Source: Aquipseudomonas guryensis
Lineage (GTDB): Bacteria; Pseudomonadota; Gammaproteobacteria; Pseudomonadales; Pseudomonadaceae
DNA length: 64,000 nucleotides
NCBI RefSeq assembly: GCF_014164785.1
Contig: NZ_JACJFN010000004.1
Location: 248,001 to 312,000 of the forward strand
Reading direction: 5' to 3'
Shown piece after piece: positions 31,601-38,672 of this stretch. The position numbers and the translations under genes are program-made. How positions within the stretch are numbered: position 1 is the first letter of the stretch; each line of letters starts with the position of its first letter. The notes under the pieces were generated by a model. The model made no database searches and was not told the origin of the DNA. It saw nothing but the letters and a program-made list of their open reading frames with translations.

Positions 31601-34431
31601 ACACGGGGGATCAGTTACGAGTGCATAACTACTTCCCATATGAAGGGGCAGAGGGTGTTAATTATGAAGGTGTTGAACAAATTCACCTGGGTGATGGCAC
31701 TGTTCTAGATTTTGACGCTGTCGATACTTTGCTAATTTCTCCTGTTGGTACGGAAGATGATGACCTTTTGTATGGGTCTAGCCAGGCTGATTTCATACAG
31801 GGCTTAGCCGGTAACGATGAACTTTATGGTGGCGCTGGTGATGACACGCTAGATGGTGGCGCTGGAGATGACACTCTGGAAGGCGGAGCCGGTCACGATA
31901 CCTATTTATTTGGCAAGGGCTCTGGGAACGATACTGTTTACTGGCGTGATGAGGTTGCTGACATCCAAACGATCCGTCTGACGGGGAGTCTTGTCGCTGC
32001 CGATTTTGCAGTAGGACGCGAGTATGGTGACTTGTTGTTGACCATCATCGAAACTGGAGAGCAACTGATTGTTGAAGGTTATTTTGATGAGGTAGATGGT
32101 CTAGGGCCAACGGGCACTTACCGGGTGCAGATATATTTCAGTAATGGCGACCTGCTGGATTTTGCTTCTGTCGAATCGGAATTGACTCCACCGCTCGCGA
32201 CGGAGGGGGATGATTATCTGTATGGATTGAGCTCGAATGACATCATTCAAGCTCTCGGCGGTAAGGATGAGATTGCCGGGGGGTTAGGGAATGACACCTT
32301 GGATGGCGGGGCGGGCGATGACTATGTAGACGGTGGTGCTGGTAATGATCTGCTAATTGGTGGGGTTGGTAACGATTATCTATGGGGCGGTGCCGGGGAC
32401 GATGTTCTAAACGGTGGATTTGAGAGTGATCTACTTGGCGGAGGAACAGGTAGTGACACCTATATCATCAATCATGTATGGAACCGTACCTTTGAGTACA
32501 CCGAGGGCGCTGAAGGTGGGATCGATACAGTCCAGTCAGCCATCAACTGGTCGCTTGGGGGGAACTTTGAGAACCTGCTGCTAACTGGTAACTCCGCCAT
32601 CAATGGTACGGGCAATGAGTTGGACAACGTTCTGACAGGCAATAGTTCTGTTAATACCCTGACTGGTAATGCTGGTAATGACTGGTTAGACGGTGGTGCA
32701 GGTAACGACAGTCTTGTCGGTGGGGTTGGGGATGACACCTATGTGGTGGACTCAACATTCGATAACGTCATTGAAAATGCGGATGAAGGGAGCGATACGA
32801 TTGAGTCCGGCGTAACGCTTACCTTAGGTAGTCATATCGAAAACTTGATCTTAACTGGGGCGCTGGCTCTCAATGGCACAGGTAACTCGCTTGATAACTT
32901 TATGCGCGGCAACAGTGCAGCCAATGCCCTGACTGGTAACGTCGGCAATGACCGACTCGACGGTGGAGCAGGCAACGACAGTCTTGTCGGTGGTGTTGGC
33001 GATGACACCTATGTGGTGGACTCGACGTCCGATGTGGTGACTGAGAATGCCAATGAAGGGCTCGACACAGTTGAGTCGAGCGTCACGCTGACCCTGACGG
33101 CTAATGTGGAGAATCTAAGCCTTATCGGCTCGAGCAACCTCAACGCTGCAGGCAATACTCTGGCCAATACCTTGCGTGGAAATGCTGGTAACAACCGTTT
33201 GGATGGCGGGGCTGGGGTCGACAGTATGTTTGGAGGTGCGGGAGATGATACCTACGTGGTTGATATCGCCTCCGACACAGTGACGGAGAACGCCAACGAA
33301 GGTCTCGATACCGTCGAGTCGAACATCACCCTGACGCTGGCAAATAACATCGAGAACCTGACGTTGACCGGAACCAATGCCATTAATGGCACCGGTAATA
33401 CCTTGGACAACTTGCTGGTCGGCAACAGTGCAATCAACACATTGATCGGTGGCGCCGGCAATGACCGTCTGGATGGCAAAGGTGGCGTCGACAAATACCA
33501 AGGTGGCACGGGTAACGACACCTATGTAGTTGACGGTGCGACGGAGACGGTGACGGAGAGTGCTAACGAGGGCATCGACACTGTTGAGTCGAGTGTCACC
33601 CTAACCCTGGCAAATAATCTTGAAAACCTGACGTTGACTGGAGCCAATGCGATCAACGGAACTGGCAACAGCCTCGACAATGTGTTGATCGGCAATAGTG
33701 TGATCAATACATTGGTCGGTGGCGCCGGCAATGACCGTCTTGATGGAAAAGGTGGTGTTGACAAATACCAGGGCGGTGCGGGTAACGACACCTATGTAGT
33801 CGATGGTACGACTGAGACGGTGACAGAGAATGCCAATGAAGGGATAGACACTGTCGAGTCAAGCGTCACCCTGACGCTGGGGAGTAATGTCGAGAATCTC
33901 ACTCTGACTGGCACTGGAGCTCTGAATGGCACAGGCAATACACTCAACAATACTCTGATCGGTAATGCTGGGGCCAACAGTCTGACTGGCGCTGCGGGCA
34001 ACGACAGATTGGACGGTCAGGGTGCGGCAGACACATTGACGGGAGGAACTGGTAACGACACCTATGTGCTGGGCCGCGGGTATGGGGCTGACACGGCGGT
34101 GGAGAACGATTCCACAGCAGGTAATACCGACATCGCCCAGTTCCTAAGCGGTATCTCAACCGACCAGCTCTGGTTCCGCAAACTGTCGAATAACCTTGAA
34201 GTGAGCGTCATTGGTACTTCCGACAAGCTGACAGTTAAGGACTGGTACCTCGGTAACGCTTATCACGTCGAGCAGTTCAAGACGGCTGATGGCAAGACCT
34301 TGTTGGATAGCCAGGTTCAGAACCTGGTTAATGCGATGGCTGCATTTGCTCCACCTGCTGCTGGGCAGACATCTCTACCGGAGAATTACCAAGCGTCACT
34401 GGCGTCGGTGATTGCTGCCAACTGGCAGTAA
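25603..34431 (+). CDS. Giant RTX protein with N-terminal HExxH motif, T1SS substrate
   Basis: A 2942-residue protein starting at an ATG with AGGAGG upstream. Residues 1-180 form a non-RTX head containing HELVH at 100-104, a zinc-metalloprotease signature. From about residue 190 there are dozens of GGxGxDxLx calcium-binding nonapeptides. About nine modules of the haemolysin-related type (GRGWGxD..., then DIL, LLTL, YF, IRFADGTxW) alternate with them. The last 650 residues carry six tandem repeats with VESSVTLTL and ENLTLTG. The extreme C terminus (QNLVNAMAAFAPP to ANWQ) is a typical uncleaved T1SS signal. Adhesin, protease or toxin roles are all possible. Confidence 0.88.
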   Translation: MSFSNVESKVVISGFSPDESAAILAAIRTIYEDSPTARGIVDDWLGRYSDNIEVMFSEGEFRAEPDFGELYLDLEQIANACFIDDNGTAVKDTLVTAIAHELVHALTGWLDLPTSTDYKGETVPIANIIYTELCLGAQQNSYISYDYDGSILSLGFEYTGGAAIDRSVIVDLDNIDWDSSPAGDSIDLLIGDTRQNSLSAGEGNDYIYGNGGNDTLDGGVGTDKMYGGEDDDTYIVDNESDTVHELAGQGKDTVESSVTFTLGEDVENLTLFGNEAIDGTGNSLANEITGNSGNNRLTGGDDSDTLAGAGGDDILHGDVGNDFLDGGANNDELDGGQGVDTLIGSEGQDTLSGGEGNDRYEFHSGDGSDKIIDSDGQGSIWVDGVRLGGGKEVLSGAGIWKSADEKFTYYSVSESDGSVSLFIKHGSDLISVKNYQRGALGLVFTAADAVVSSIDTTFTKVGDLKPIDFDPITLGIQAEYDALRNVLVQEGVVEDVPDALYGTGGNDLIKGLNEHDHLYGEAGEDHLQGGSGMDTLFGGAGADLLDGGIDEDRLDGGEGADTLIGGNGKGGYWGPNGGEDVLIGGGGDDQLYANAVISIEEIKSQEGGTASRGDWLSGGLGNDLLVGYIGNDVLFGGDGQDTLWGGAGDDVLEGDNNFVPNALLWDVRQYGNMFDRIWSPITILDSDAPGGNDFIFGGAGNDWIAGHFGNDWIFGESGQDTLGGTDGDDYLFGGGEDDYLTGDYGKSIYDFGSTVVVQGNDYLDGGAGNDWLQGEGGRDELLGGNGNDILHGDATYLIGTEQSDDRLDGGAGNDTFYGGGGNDFVDGGDDHDLLFGDYVEADLAGQFHGKDTLIGGLGRDTIYGAGGNDELHGGGDADELGGDLPVAYLSVAYHGADRLYGDAGNDTLWGGGGSDTLDGGADDDQLVGDSSDLLEVDHGNDVLLGGAGQDTLWGGGGNDTLEGGIGDDMLTGDAGSDVYRFSRGWGQDTIENYNSSAGDIDLIEFTGILSSQIEIVRYGYSLLLTLKGTTDIVTVSDYFMNEAASNYSLQIRFADGEMWTVDDIKELVLQGTDNNDFLTGYSSNDVLAGGLGNDVLSGLDGNDNISGGSGNDTLKGQIGDDLLEGGIGNDLLSGGSGSDTYRFSRGWGQDTLDNYDSSTNKLDKIEFSADISSSDIRIARASNGADLLLTLNGASDIITIKNYFVSYAVEEIRFANGAVWTEEDVRASLFTSTDGADTINGTDLDDLIKGGLGNDVIYGLEDYDRLFGGAGNDRLEGGDSNDFLSGEAGNDTLIGDDGNDTLDGGDGSDLLMGYAGSDVYRFSRGWGQDRVSNYDTSTGKTDAIEFAAGIAAGDILVSSWDNDLILSLKDSTDKVTVTNYFLDDGTGVWALEEVRFADGTTWNFAQVKAMSLLASAGNDALTGYVSADVIDGGHGDDFLWGQAGDDQLLGGAGSDQLYGGSGNDTLDGGVGDDRLDGGEGNDVYLFGRNSGQDIISSSDYGVGKHDVIKLDDSISPSDILIAQQGNNLILLVRGTNDRLTIENYFLEGAGGRIEAINFDDGTVWDYTIVSELPRLSAIFGGAGTQNLTGGIADEMLDGGSGDDQLNGGGGNDVLSGGDGVDGLYGGDGDDTLSGGAGYDYLDGGAGNDTYFWGRGQGSDSISNRDLTFGKNDIIKLSSDIAPSDILVTCQNHVLYLTILDSGEQLRVNYYFSFESDDEGNYTRTPSVDEIHFADGTIWNFEDVRSRVVATSGDDNLLGSEADNILTGLEGNDALSGQGGNDTLDGGAGDDYLEGGTGNDVFLFGRGSGNDYINATSHVDGAHGWEDSVRFSPEINTADIEVRRSWYDLILTIRDTGEQLQISGYFQVDENGFHPEAVGVQFADGTQWDFDTVLSKVGATSGDDFLSGSGTDELIQGLAGDDYLFGEGGNDTLDGGAGNDNLDGGAGNDTYLFGRGAGSDTISSFDESDNKFDIIRLAADIALSDIEVSREDHDLLITIRDTGDQLRVHNYFPYEGAEGVNYEGVEQIHLGDGTVLDFDAVDTLLISPVGTEDDDLLYGSSQADFIQGLAGNDELYGGAGDDTLDGGAGDDTLEGGAGHDTYLFGKGSGNDTVYWRDEVADIQTIRLTGSLVAADFAVGREYGDLLLTIIETGEQLIVEGYFDEVDGLGPTGTYRVQIYFSNGDLLDFASVESELTPPLATEGDDYLYGLSSNDIIQALGGKDEIAGGLGNDTLDGGAGDDYVDGGAGNDLLIGGVGNDYLWGGAGDDVLNGGFESDLLGGGTGSDTYIINHVWNRTFEYTEGAEGGIDTVQSAINWSLGGNFENLLLTGNSAINGTGNELDNVLTGNSSVNTLTGNAGNDWLDGGAGNDSLVGGVGDDTYVVDSTFDNVIENADEGSDTIESGVTLTLGSHIENLILTGALALNGTGNSLDNFMRGNSAANALTGNVGNDRLDGGAGNDSLVGGVGDDTYVVDSTSDVVTENANEGLDTVESSVTLTLTANVENLSLIGSSNLNAAGNTLANTLRGNAGNNRLDGGAGVDSMFGGAGDDTYVVDIASDTVTENANEGLDTVESNITLTLANNIENLTLTGTNAINGTGNTLDNLLVGNSAINTLIGGAGNDRLDGKGGVDKYQGGTGNDTYVVDGATETVTESANEGIDTVESSVTLTLANNLENLTLTGANAINGTGNSLDNVLIGNSVINTLVGGAGNDRLDGKGGVDKYQGGAGNDTYVVDGTTETVTENANEGIDTVESSVTLTLGSNVENLTLTGTGALNGTGNTLNNTLIGNAGANSLTGAAGNDRLDGQGAADTLTGGTGNDTYVLGRGYGADTAVENDSTAGNTDIAQFLSGISTDQLWFRKLSNNLEVSVIGTSDKLTVKDWYLGNAYHVEQFKTADGKTLLDSQVQNLVNAMAAFAPPAAGQTSLPENYQASLASVIAANWQ
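33252..33791 (+). repeat. Near-identical 270-bp tandem coding repeats in the RTX gene
   Basis: Two 270-bp units (33252-33521, 33522-33791) are highly similar, and related units flank them from about 32500 to 34000. Each encodes a 90-residue module with DTYVVD, TVESSVTLTL, ENLTLTG, NAINGTGN and RLDGKGGVDKYQGG. Unit number could vary by recombination. Confidence 0.8.
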
Positions 34432-34445
34432 CTGTCTGCTGAAGG

Positions 34446-34482
34446 AGCTCAAGGCCCTACCATATGGGCCTTGAGCTTTTTT
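34446..34482 (+). terminator. Rho-independent terminator of the RTX operon
   Basis: Perfect stem AGCTCAAGGCCC/GGGCCTTGAGCT followed by a T-rich tract, 15 bp after the RTX stop codon. Confidence 0.92.
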
Positions 34483-34560
34483 GATGTGCTGGTTGATCAC
34501 CATTCATTCGTTCCCGGTTTCGTAGATGCCTCCAAACCTCAATATCGAGCCTTCGAAAAC

Positions 34561-34800
34561 GTCGGCTTCTGGCCGGTAGCTGCCTGTCGTCACCGGCTGC
34601 AACCGGCCGATTCTGTTGAAAAAGTCCCGTCGCGATTTTTGCCCTTGAAAGAGCGTGAGCGACGTTGAAATCTGTTTCGCTCAGAAGACAGAGCTGTATT
34701 GGTTTTTACGTAGCAACGCCGAAATCGAGCGATTCTTGAGCTGCCGAAACACTACTCTCGCAGAAACCGACTTTTTCAACAGAACCGGCCAGAAGCGGAC
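34561..34800. repeat. 58-bp GGCC double site interrupted by the MITE-like element
   Basis: Left arm GTCGGCTTCT, GGCC (34571-34574), 30 bp with centre TGTCGTCACC, then GGCC (34605-34608), where the 186-bp element begins. The element ends in GGCC (34787-34790) and the expected outer arm AGAAGCGGAC follows (34791-34800). Removing one GGCC plus the element leaves an intact 58-bp site. Confidence 0.75.
34605..34790. mobile_element. 186-bp MITE-like element, copy A
   Basis: Terminal inverted repeats of 22 bp match at 21 positions; the inner part reads TTCTGTTGAAAAAGTC at the left and GACTTTTTCAACAGAA at the right. The copy at 50051-50236 has exactly the same length. It has no coding capacity of note. 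Both ends are GGCC, and no separate target duplication is visible beyond that shared core. Confidence 0.75.
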
Positions 34801-35427
34801 GAACGCCCTTTCAGAGACTCAACAGAGACAGAACTGCTAGGTGACCTGGATAGAGCCAGTATCCCCATCGCCCAACAGACCATGCACGAAGAAAACTGGA
34901 CTGCCGCAACAAGGCAAGGCCAAGTGGGCAGCGGCGCCAGGCATGACGAGCATCGCCAGTGTTTCCGGCGTGCCCTCAAACCGACCAGCCAAGATTACTA
35001 TCCATAGGGATAGACCCCGGTTTGGCTTGAACAACATAGGTAGAAGTGAAATTAATCGTGGTCTGCCCCCGATTATGCAAGAGCAAGGTCGATGCGGTGG
35101 AGCGGCTTTCGTCGCTCCACGGTATGACCAAAAGGGCATTGGTCGGCGATTAAGGCGGCGTGATGCCCTTTTATTGAGAGGGAATTGCGGTGCGCAAGCA
35201 TCAAATGCTAGGCACGCCGAGGAATGGTTAGTCCCCGACTTGGTTAGCTTGAGTTCGGTTTGGCATGGGCCGTAAATGGCATAGACAGGGCGCCTTCGGC
35301 GCTCTTTCTGTTCTTGGGCGCTGGAGACCTGAGATGATTACTTGATATTCTTTTCTGGATGGATATACAGTTCTTGCTGTGATGTCGCTATGACACCATG
35401 AAAGACTATCCAGAGAAGGATCTCCAA
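34801..35427. other. Spacer with no secure gene; REP-like fragments
   Basis: An open frame of 144 codons runs at 34841-35275 on the plus strand, and another overlaps it on the minus strand. Neither has a convincing ribosome binding site or domain, so I leave both uncalled. Near 35067 the string GTGGTCTGCCCCCGATT resembles the REP sequences that accompany RAYT transposases; a similar GGGGACAGACCAC lies near 37850. The gene pair that follows presumably has its promoter at about 35340-35420. Confidence 0.4.
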
Positions 35428-36570
35428 ATGTTTGTCCTCCAGCACGCCATCATCCACAGCTTCACCAAAGAAGCTCACACCGATGTGATTGGTAAGGTCG
35501 TCAAAAAAGATATCGTTCTAGATACCGAGAACCGGGCGCTAATCGCGTTGGCGCAAGGCATTAATGGTCTGATTGGCACCACTGGCAATAGCGTTGTTTA
35601 CGGCCAGTTTTCGAATGACGAGCGACAAGGGCCTTTCCCTGCTGCCTTTGATGCGTACACCGGCAACCTGCTTGACGCTACAGCATTTCTTTCGCTCTCA
35701 CATCTCGTGATGGATCAACTGGTCGAGCAGGCAGCAAAGCGCGTGCTGTCGACCGGCGGTCATATCCTGTGCGCTCTATATGAGTCCCAAGGCTCCCAGT
35801 TCTTCCTGGTCGCCAGCATGAAGCAGAGGGGAGGCATTCAGCTCGATGAGAACTATGTACCCAAAGAGATTCAGGAAATTGATCTGAATAAGGTCCAGCA
35901 GGCTGCACGTATCAATGTCAATGACTTTGCATACATCACGCACCAGCTTGCTCAGGAAGAGGCTGAAATGGAGGATGACGCAGAGGCTAAAGAAGCCCTG
36001 GAAGAGCGTATTGATACGACCTACCTGTGCTTCGTAAGCCGCGGGAGAGACAGCCAAGCGTCTGACTATTTCATCTACGCGCTTGGGTGTGCGAAAGGCG
36101 TTGCGTCTGGCAGAGCTACGAAAGGAGCAATCGATGCTGTCGTCGCGTTCTTTCAGTCCAAACCAGCGCTAAAGGGGTTTAGCTACAAAGCCAAAGAGGC
36201 GGTAATTAAGTACCTCGAAAAGCAACTGGAAGATAAAAAGCCAGCGCGACTGGATGGTGTTTGCCTCGCGGCTGTAAAGAATGTGCCTGAGGACCTCGCT
36301 GAGCATATTGAAGGCATTAAGGATTTCCTTAATGATGAGAAGTATAAGGTTCCGGTAGAATTCTCTGTTAACGCAAAAGGTCTTAAAGAGAAGACCCGAA
36401 TTAAATCTGAGGCTGCAAGTTGGTCAATTCAGTTCGAGCGTGGCGCCTTAGGCAAAGAGGAAGTTGCAGATGTGTTTTATGATGAGGAATCTAAGAAGTT
36501 AATCTTGACCAACCTACCTGATTCGCTAATATCTCTGATTGAGGAAGAGATAGCAAGCAGGGATAAATAA
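35428..36570 (+). CDS. NdpA/YejK-like nucleoid-associated protein
   Basis: A 380-residue protein related to the NdpA/YejK nucleoid-associated family, which binds DNA and in some phages or bacteria affects transcription. Family features include the N-terminal helical start MFVLQHAIIHSFTKEAH, FAAFD-type segment FPAAFDAYTG and SGGHILCALYE-like strand around residue 120. An in-frame ATG exists at 35398, but GAAGGA at 35415-35420 fits 35428. The next gene starts in its stop codon (TAATG). The sequence is divergent from housekeeping YejK, and its pairing with a membrane protein is unusual, suggesting an accessory defence or mobile-element function. Confidence 0.72.
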   Translation: MFVLQHAIIHSFTKEAHTDVIGKVVKKDIVLDTENRALIALAQGINGLIGTTGNSVVYGQFSNDERQGPFPAAFDAYTGNLLDATAFLSLSHLVMDQLVEQAAKRVLSTGGHILCALYESQGSQFFLVASMKQRGGIQLDENYVPKEIQEIDLNKVQQAARINVNDFAYITHQLAQEEAEMEDDAEAKEALEERIDTTYLCFVSRGRDSQASDYFIYALGCAKGVASGRATKGAIDAVVAFFQSKPALKGFSYKAKEAVIKYLEKQLEDKKPARLDGVCLAAVKNVPEDLAEHIEGIKDFLNDEKYKVPVEFSVNAKGLKEKTRIKSEAASWSIQFERGALGKEEVADVFYDEESKKLILTNLPDSLISLIEEEIASRDK

Positions 36571-37769
36571 TGTTCGCCAAGGTCGTTGATTTATACAGAT
36601 CAACAGGTCGTAAGCCAGTTATAGATGGCGCCTTTTCCTATGAAGGGGAGTACGACAAAGGCCTTGCGGATAAGCTTGAGGCTCTGAAAGAGCTACCTCA
36701 GCACTTGGGCCGTTTTTTGGAAGTGGAGAACTCACCTGAAAAAGGGTGCTCATTTACTTTTAAGCTACCGTCTAATGAGCACGGCAAGTTCTTTCCAGAT
36801 ATTAAGGCACTCTTGGCTGGTAACACCTCTATTAATAAGGGCGTGTTTCCTGAAAATATCTACATAGTAGATCTGAACTGGATGTTTTCAGAGAAGAGTG
36901 CACCTGAGCCGATAGCAAACCTCAAGAAAGTCTGTAGGTTGGTGCATCTGCTCTCGGAGCTGGCGATAGGGGTTGATCGGGAGACGAATCGGGCCTTTTT
37001 CAATCTGTTTTTCGCCCTACCTCAAGATGGAGTGAAGCCTCCGCGTACGTTCCTGATTGCTACCAAGGTTACTCCTGAGATGGCAGAGGTACGGCTGAAT
37101 CATTTGGACCTGCTGGAGCAGATTCTCCACCCTAAAAACTCCAGCAAGCCTAACTTACTTGAGCGCGTGATGATGTTCAGGTTGTCCATAGCTGATGTTT
37201 TAGATGCGGCCGGGGACTGTGGTAACCCATTCATGGTTGTAGTTCAAGAATGGAGTAAAATTCTTTCTCAATACCGAATTAACCTTCAGTCTTATGTTCA
37301 TGGATTTTCATTCGAGAAAGTTCGGCAGGAGGTCGCTCGCGCTGAGCTGGAGTATGCGAAGAACTTAAGCGGAATTCTTGGTGATATTGCAGGTAAGCTA
37401 CTTGCGCTGCCTGTGTCTTTCGCCGGAATTTTATTGGTTTACAAAAGCAATGACCCCTTGGAAGTGTGGGTGCTATCAGTTGGACTGGTGATTGTTTCGT
37501 TCATTCTGCTGTCAACGATTAAGAATCAGGAGCTTCAGGTAAAGAGGCTTCAGCACAGTTTCACCATGGCTTTTGAAGGTTTTGAGTCTAGGATGAATAC
37601 ATACCCTAGAAGAATTCAAGAGTTACTTGCAGAAACCGCAACCCAGCTTGAGAAGCAAGTAAGATCGCTAAATAATACTTTCGAAATATTAGGCAAGGTG
37701 TCGTGGCTGCCCGTATGGGGCGTTGCGGTAATCCTTGCAACCAAGGCAATACACCTTTTCATTGGGTGA
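36570..37769 (+). CDS. Membrane protein partner of the NdpA-like protein
   Basis: A 399-residue protein I do not recognise. Residues 1-270 are soluble. Two adjacent membrane helices follow (LLALPVSFAGILLVY, about 287-303; VWVLSVGLVIVSFILLS, about 309-326). Then comes a coiled-coil-like stretch (EFQVKRL to LEKQVRSLNN) and a final helix (VWGVAVILATKAIHLFI, about 380-397). It begins in the stop codon of the ndpA-like gene, so the two are translationally coupled. A DNA-binding protein coupled to a membrane protein of this shape is a recurrent design of abortive-infection pairs, but that is only analogy. Confidence 0.65.
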   Translation: MFAKVVDLYRSTGRKPVIDGAFSYEGEYDKGLADKLEALKELPQHLGRFLEVENSPEKGCSFTFKLPSNEHGKFFPDIKALLAGNTSINKGVFPENIYIVDLNWMFSEKSAPEPIANLKKVCRLVHLLSELAIGVDRETNRAFFNLFFALPQDGVKPPRTFLIATKVTPEMAEVRLNHLDLLEQILHPKNSSKPNLLERVMMFRLSIADVLDAAGDCGNPFMVVVQEWSKILSQYRINLQSYVHGFSFEKVRQEVARAELEYAKNLSGILGDIAGKLLALPVSFAGILLVYKSNDPLEVWVLSVGLVIVSFILLSTIKNQELQVKRLQHSFTMAFEGFESRMNTYPRRIQELLAETATQLEKQVRSLNNTFEILGKVSWLPVWGVAVILATKAIHLFIG

Positions 37770-37876
37770 CTGCTATCGCCTGATAGAGTGCAGAACATCG
37801 CAAGGCCTCCAGCCTGCTAAAAACCGTCTGAACAATCGGCGAACAATTGGGGACAGACCACAGTATTGGTTCTGAG

Positions 37877-37934
37877 GGGGGCTTTTGGCCGCATTGAGCC
37901 TGTCGCATCAAGCGCCTCTCGACCAATAGCGGAC
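37877..37934. repeat. 58-bp GGCC double site (second core GACC)
   Basis: Arm GGGGGCTTTT, GGCC (37887-37890), 30 bp with centre TGTCGCATCA, GACC (37921-37924), arm AATAGCGGAC. Same orientation and layout as 34561. It closes the NdpA pair block. Confidence 0.75.
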
Positions 37935-37952
37935 AAAGATGCTAGTGCAAGC

Positions 37953-38672
37953 CTACTCGGCTTCTGCGGCTAAGCCAGCAGCCAGATGCGGCAATGGGCG
38001 GTACAGCATCAGGTCGTATAGAGCCAAGCTAATCAACCAGCACAGCAATGCCGTCCACAGGTTATGCGAGAGGAAATGTGCGCCCTGGGCCATACGCACC
38101 AGGGAGAACAGCACACCGAGTACCGTTGCGGCGATCAGTGTCGTTCTGGCGCTGCGCGGGTACCGGTCACGCAGGGCGAAGTACAGCGCGAACAGGGCGA
38201 AGCCGGCTGCCGCATGGCCACCGGGCCAGCAGTTACCGGGCTTCTCCACTGGAGCGGCACGAGGGCCAAGCAACGGCGAGAAGTGCTCGGCCCCACCGTA
38301 CTGCTCGAGGCTCCAGGGGCAATGCACTTGGGTGAGCTTCTTTAGCGGTGTGACGAATCCGGTGGCCAATCCCATCGCCAGTACCAGATAGCCCAAGGTG
38401 AGGCGATATGGACGCAGGCGTGTGGGCAGCAGGCTGAGCAGGAAACCCGCAAGGGCTAGCACGCCGATGGCGATAGTCAGCTGCTTAGCGCGATCATGAA
38501 GAACCTCCTCAAGGAAGTCGTTGTGACGACCGATGAAGCCCAGGCCATGGACGTAGAACAGGTCGGCAACGGCAAAGTCCAGGCGGCTCGGTTCGAATAT
38601 CAGCAGCGTGGCGAGCAGTGCCAGGGGTACGCCATACCACCAACGCCGGTCAAAATAAGGAGAGGAGTTCAC
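37953..38672 (-). CDS. PAP2-family membrane phosphatase
   Basis: A 239-residue integral membrane protein with the three PAP2 motifs: KKLTQVHCPW (KxxxxxxRP-like), CWPGGHAAAGF (PSGH-like, with Gly-Gly), and RMAQGAHFLSHNLW with the catalytic His. About five membrane helices surround them. The family dephosphorylates lipid phosphates such as undecaprenyl or phosphatidyl species. It overlaps the LTA-synthase-like gene by 4 bp, so the two probably act on the same envelope lipid or polymer. Confidence 0.88.
   Translation of the reverse strand: MNSSPYFDRRWWYGVPLALLATLLIFEPSRLDFAVADLFYVHGLGFIGRHNDFLEEVLHDRAKQLTIAIGVLALAGFLLSLLPTRLRPYRLTLGYLVLAMGLATGFVTPLKKLTQVHCPWSLEQYGGAEHFSPLLGPRAAPVEKPGNCWPGGHAAAGFALFALYFALRDRYPRSARTTLIAATVLGVLFSLVRMAQGAHFLSHNLWTALLCWLISLALYDLMLYRPLPHLAAGLAAEAE

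Noticed and set aside
26190..34060. Dense direct repeats that look like a repeat array at DNA level
   Set aside because: They are in one open frame and encode RTX nonapeptides; there are no constant repeats with unique spacers, so not a CRISPR array.
34841..35275. 144-codon open frame as a gene
   Set aside because: No ribosome binding site, no domain, odd composition, and an equally long frame lies opposite it; not supportable.
35050..37870. RAYT/REP element around the NdpA pair because of GGTCTGCCCCC and GGGGACAGACCAC strings
   Set aside because: Only short REP-like fragments are present and there is no Y1 transposase gene; recorded as a note in the spacer entry.
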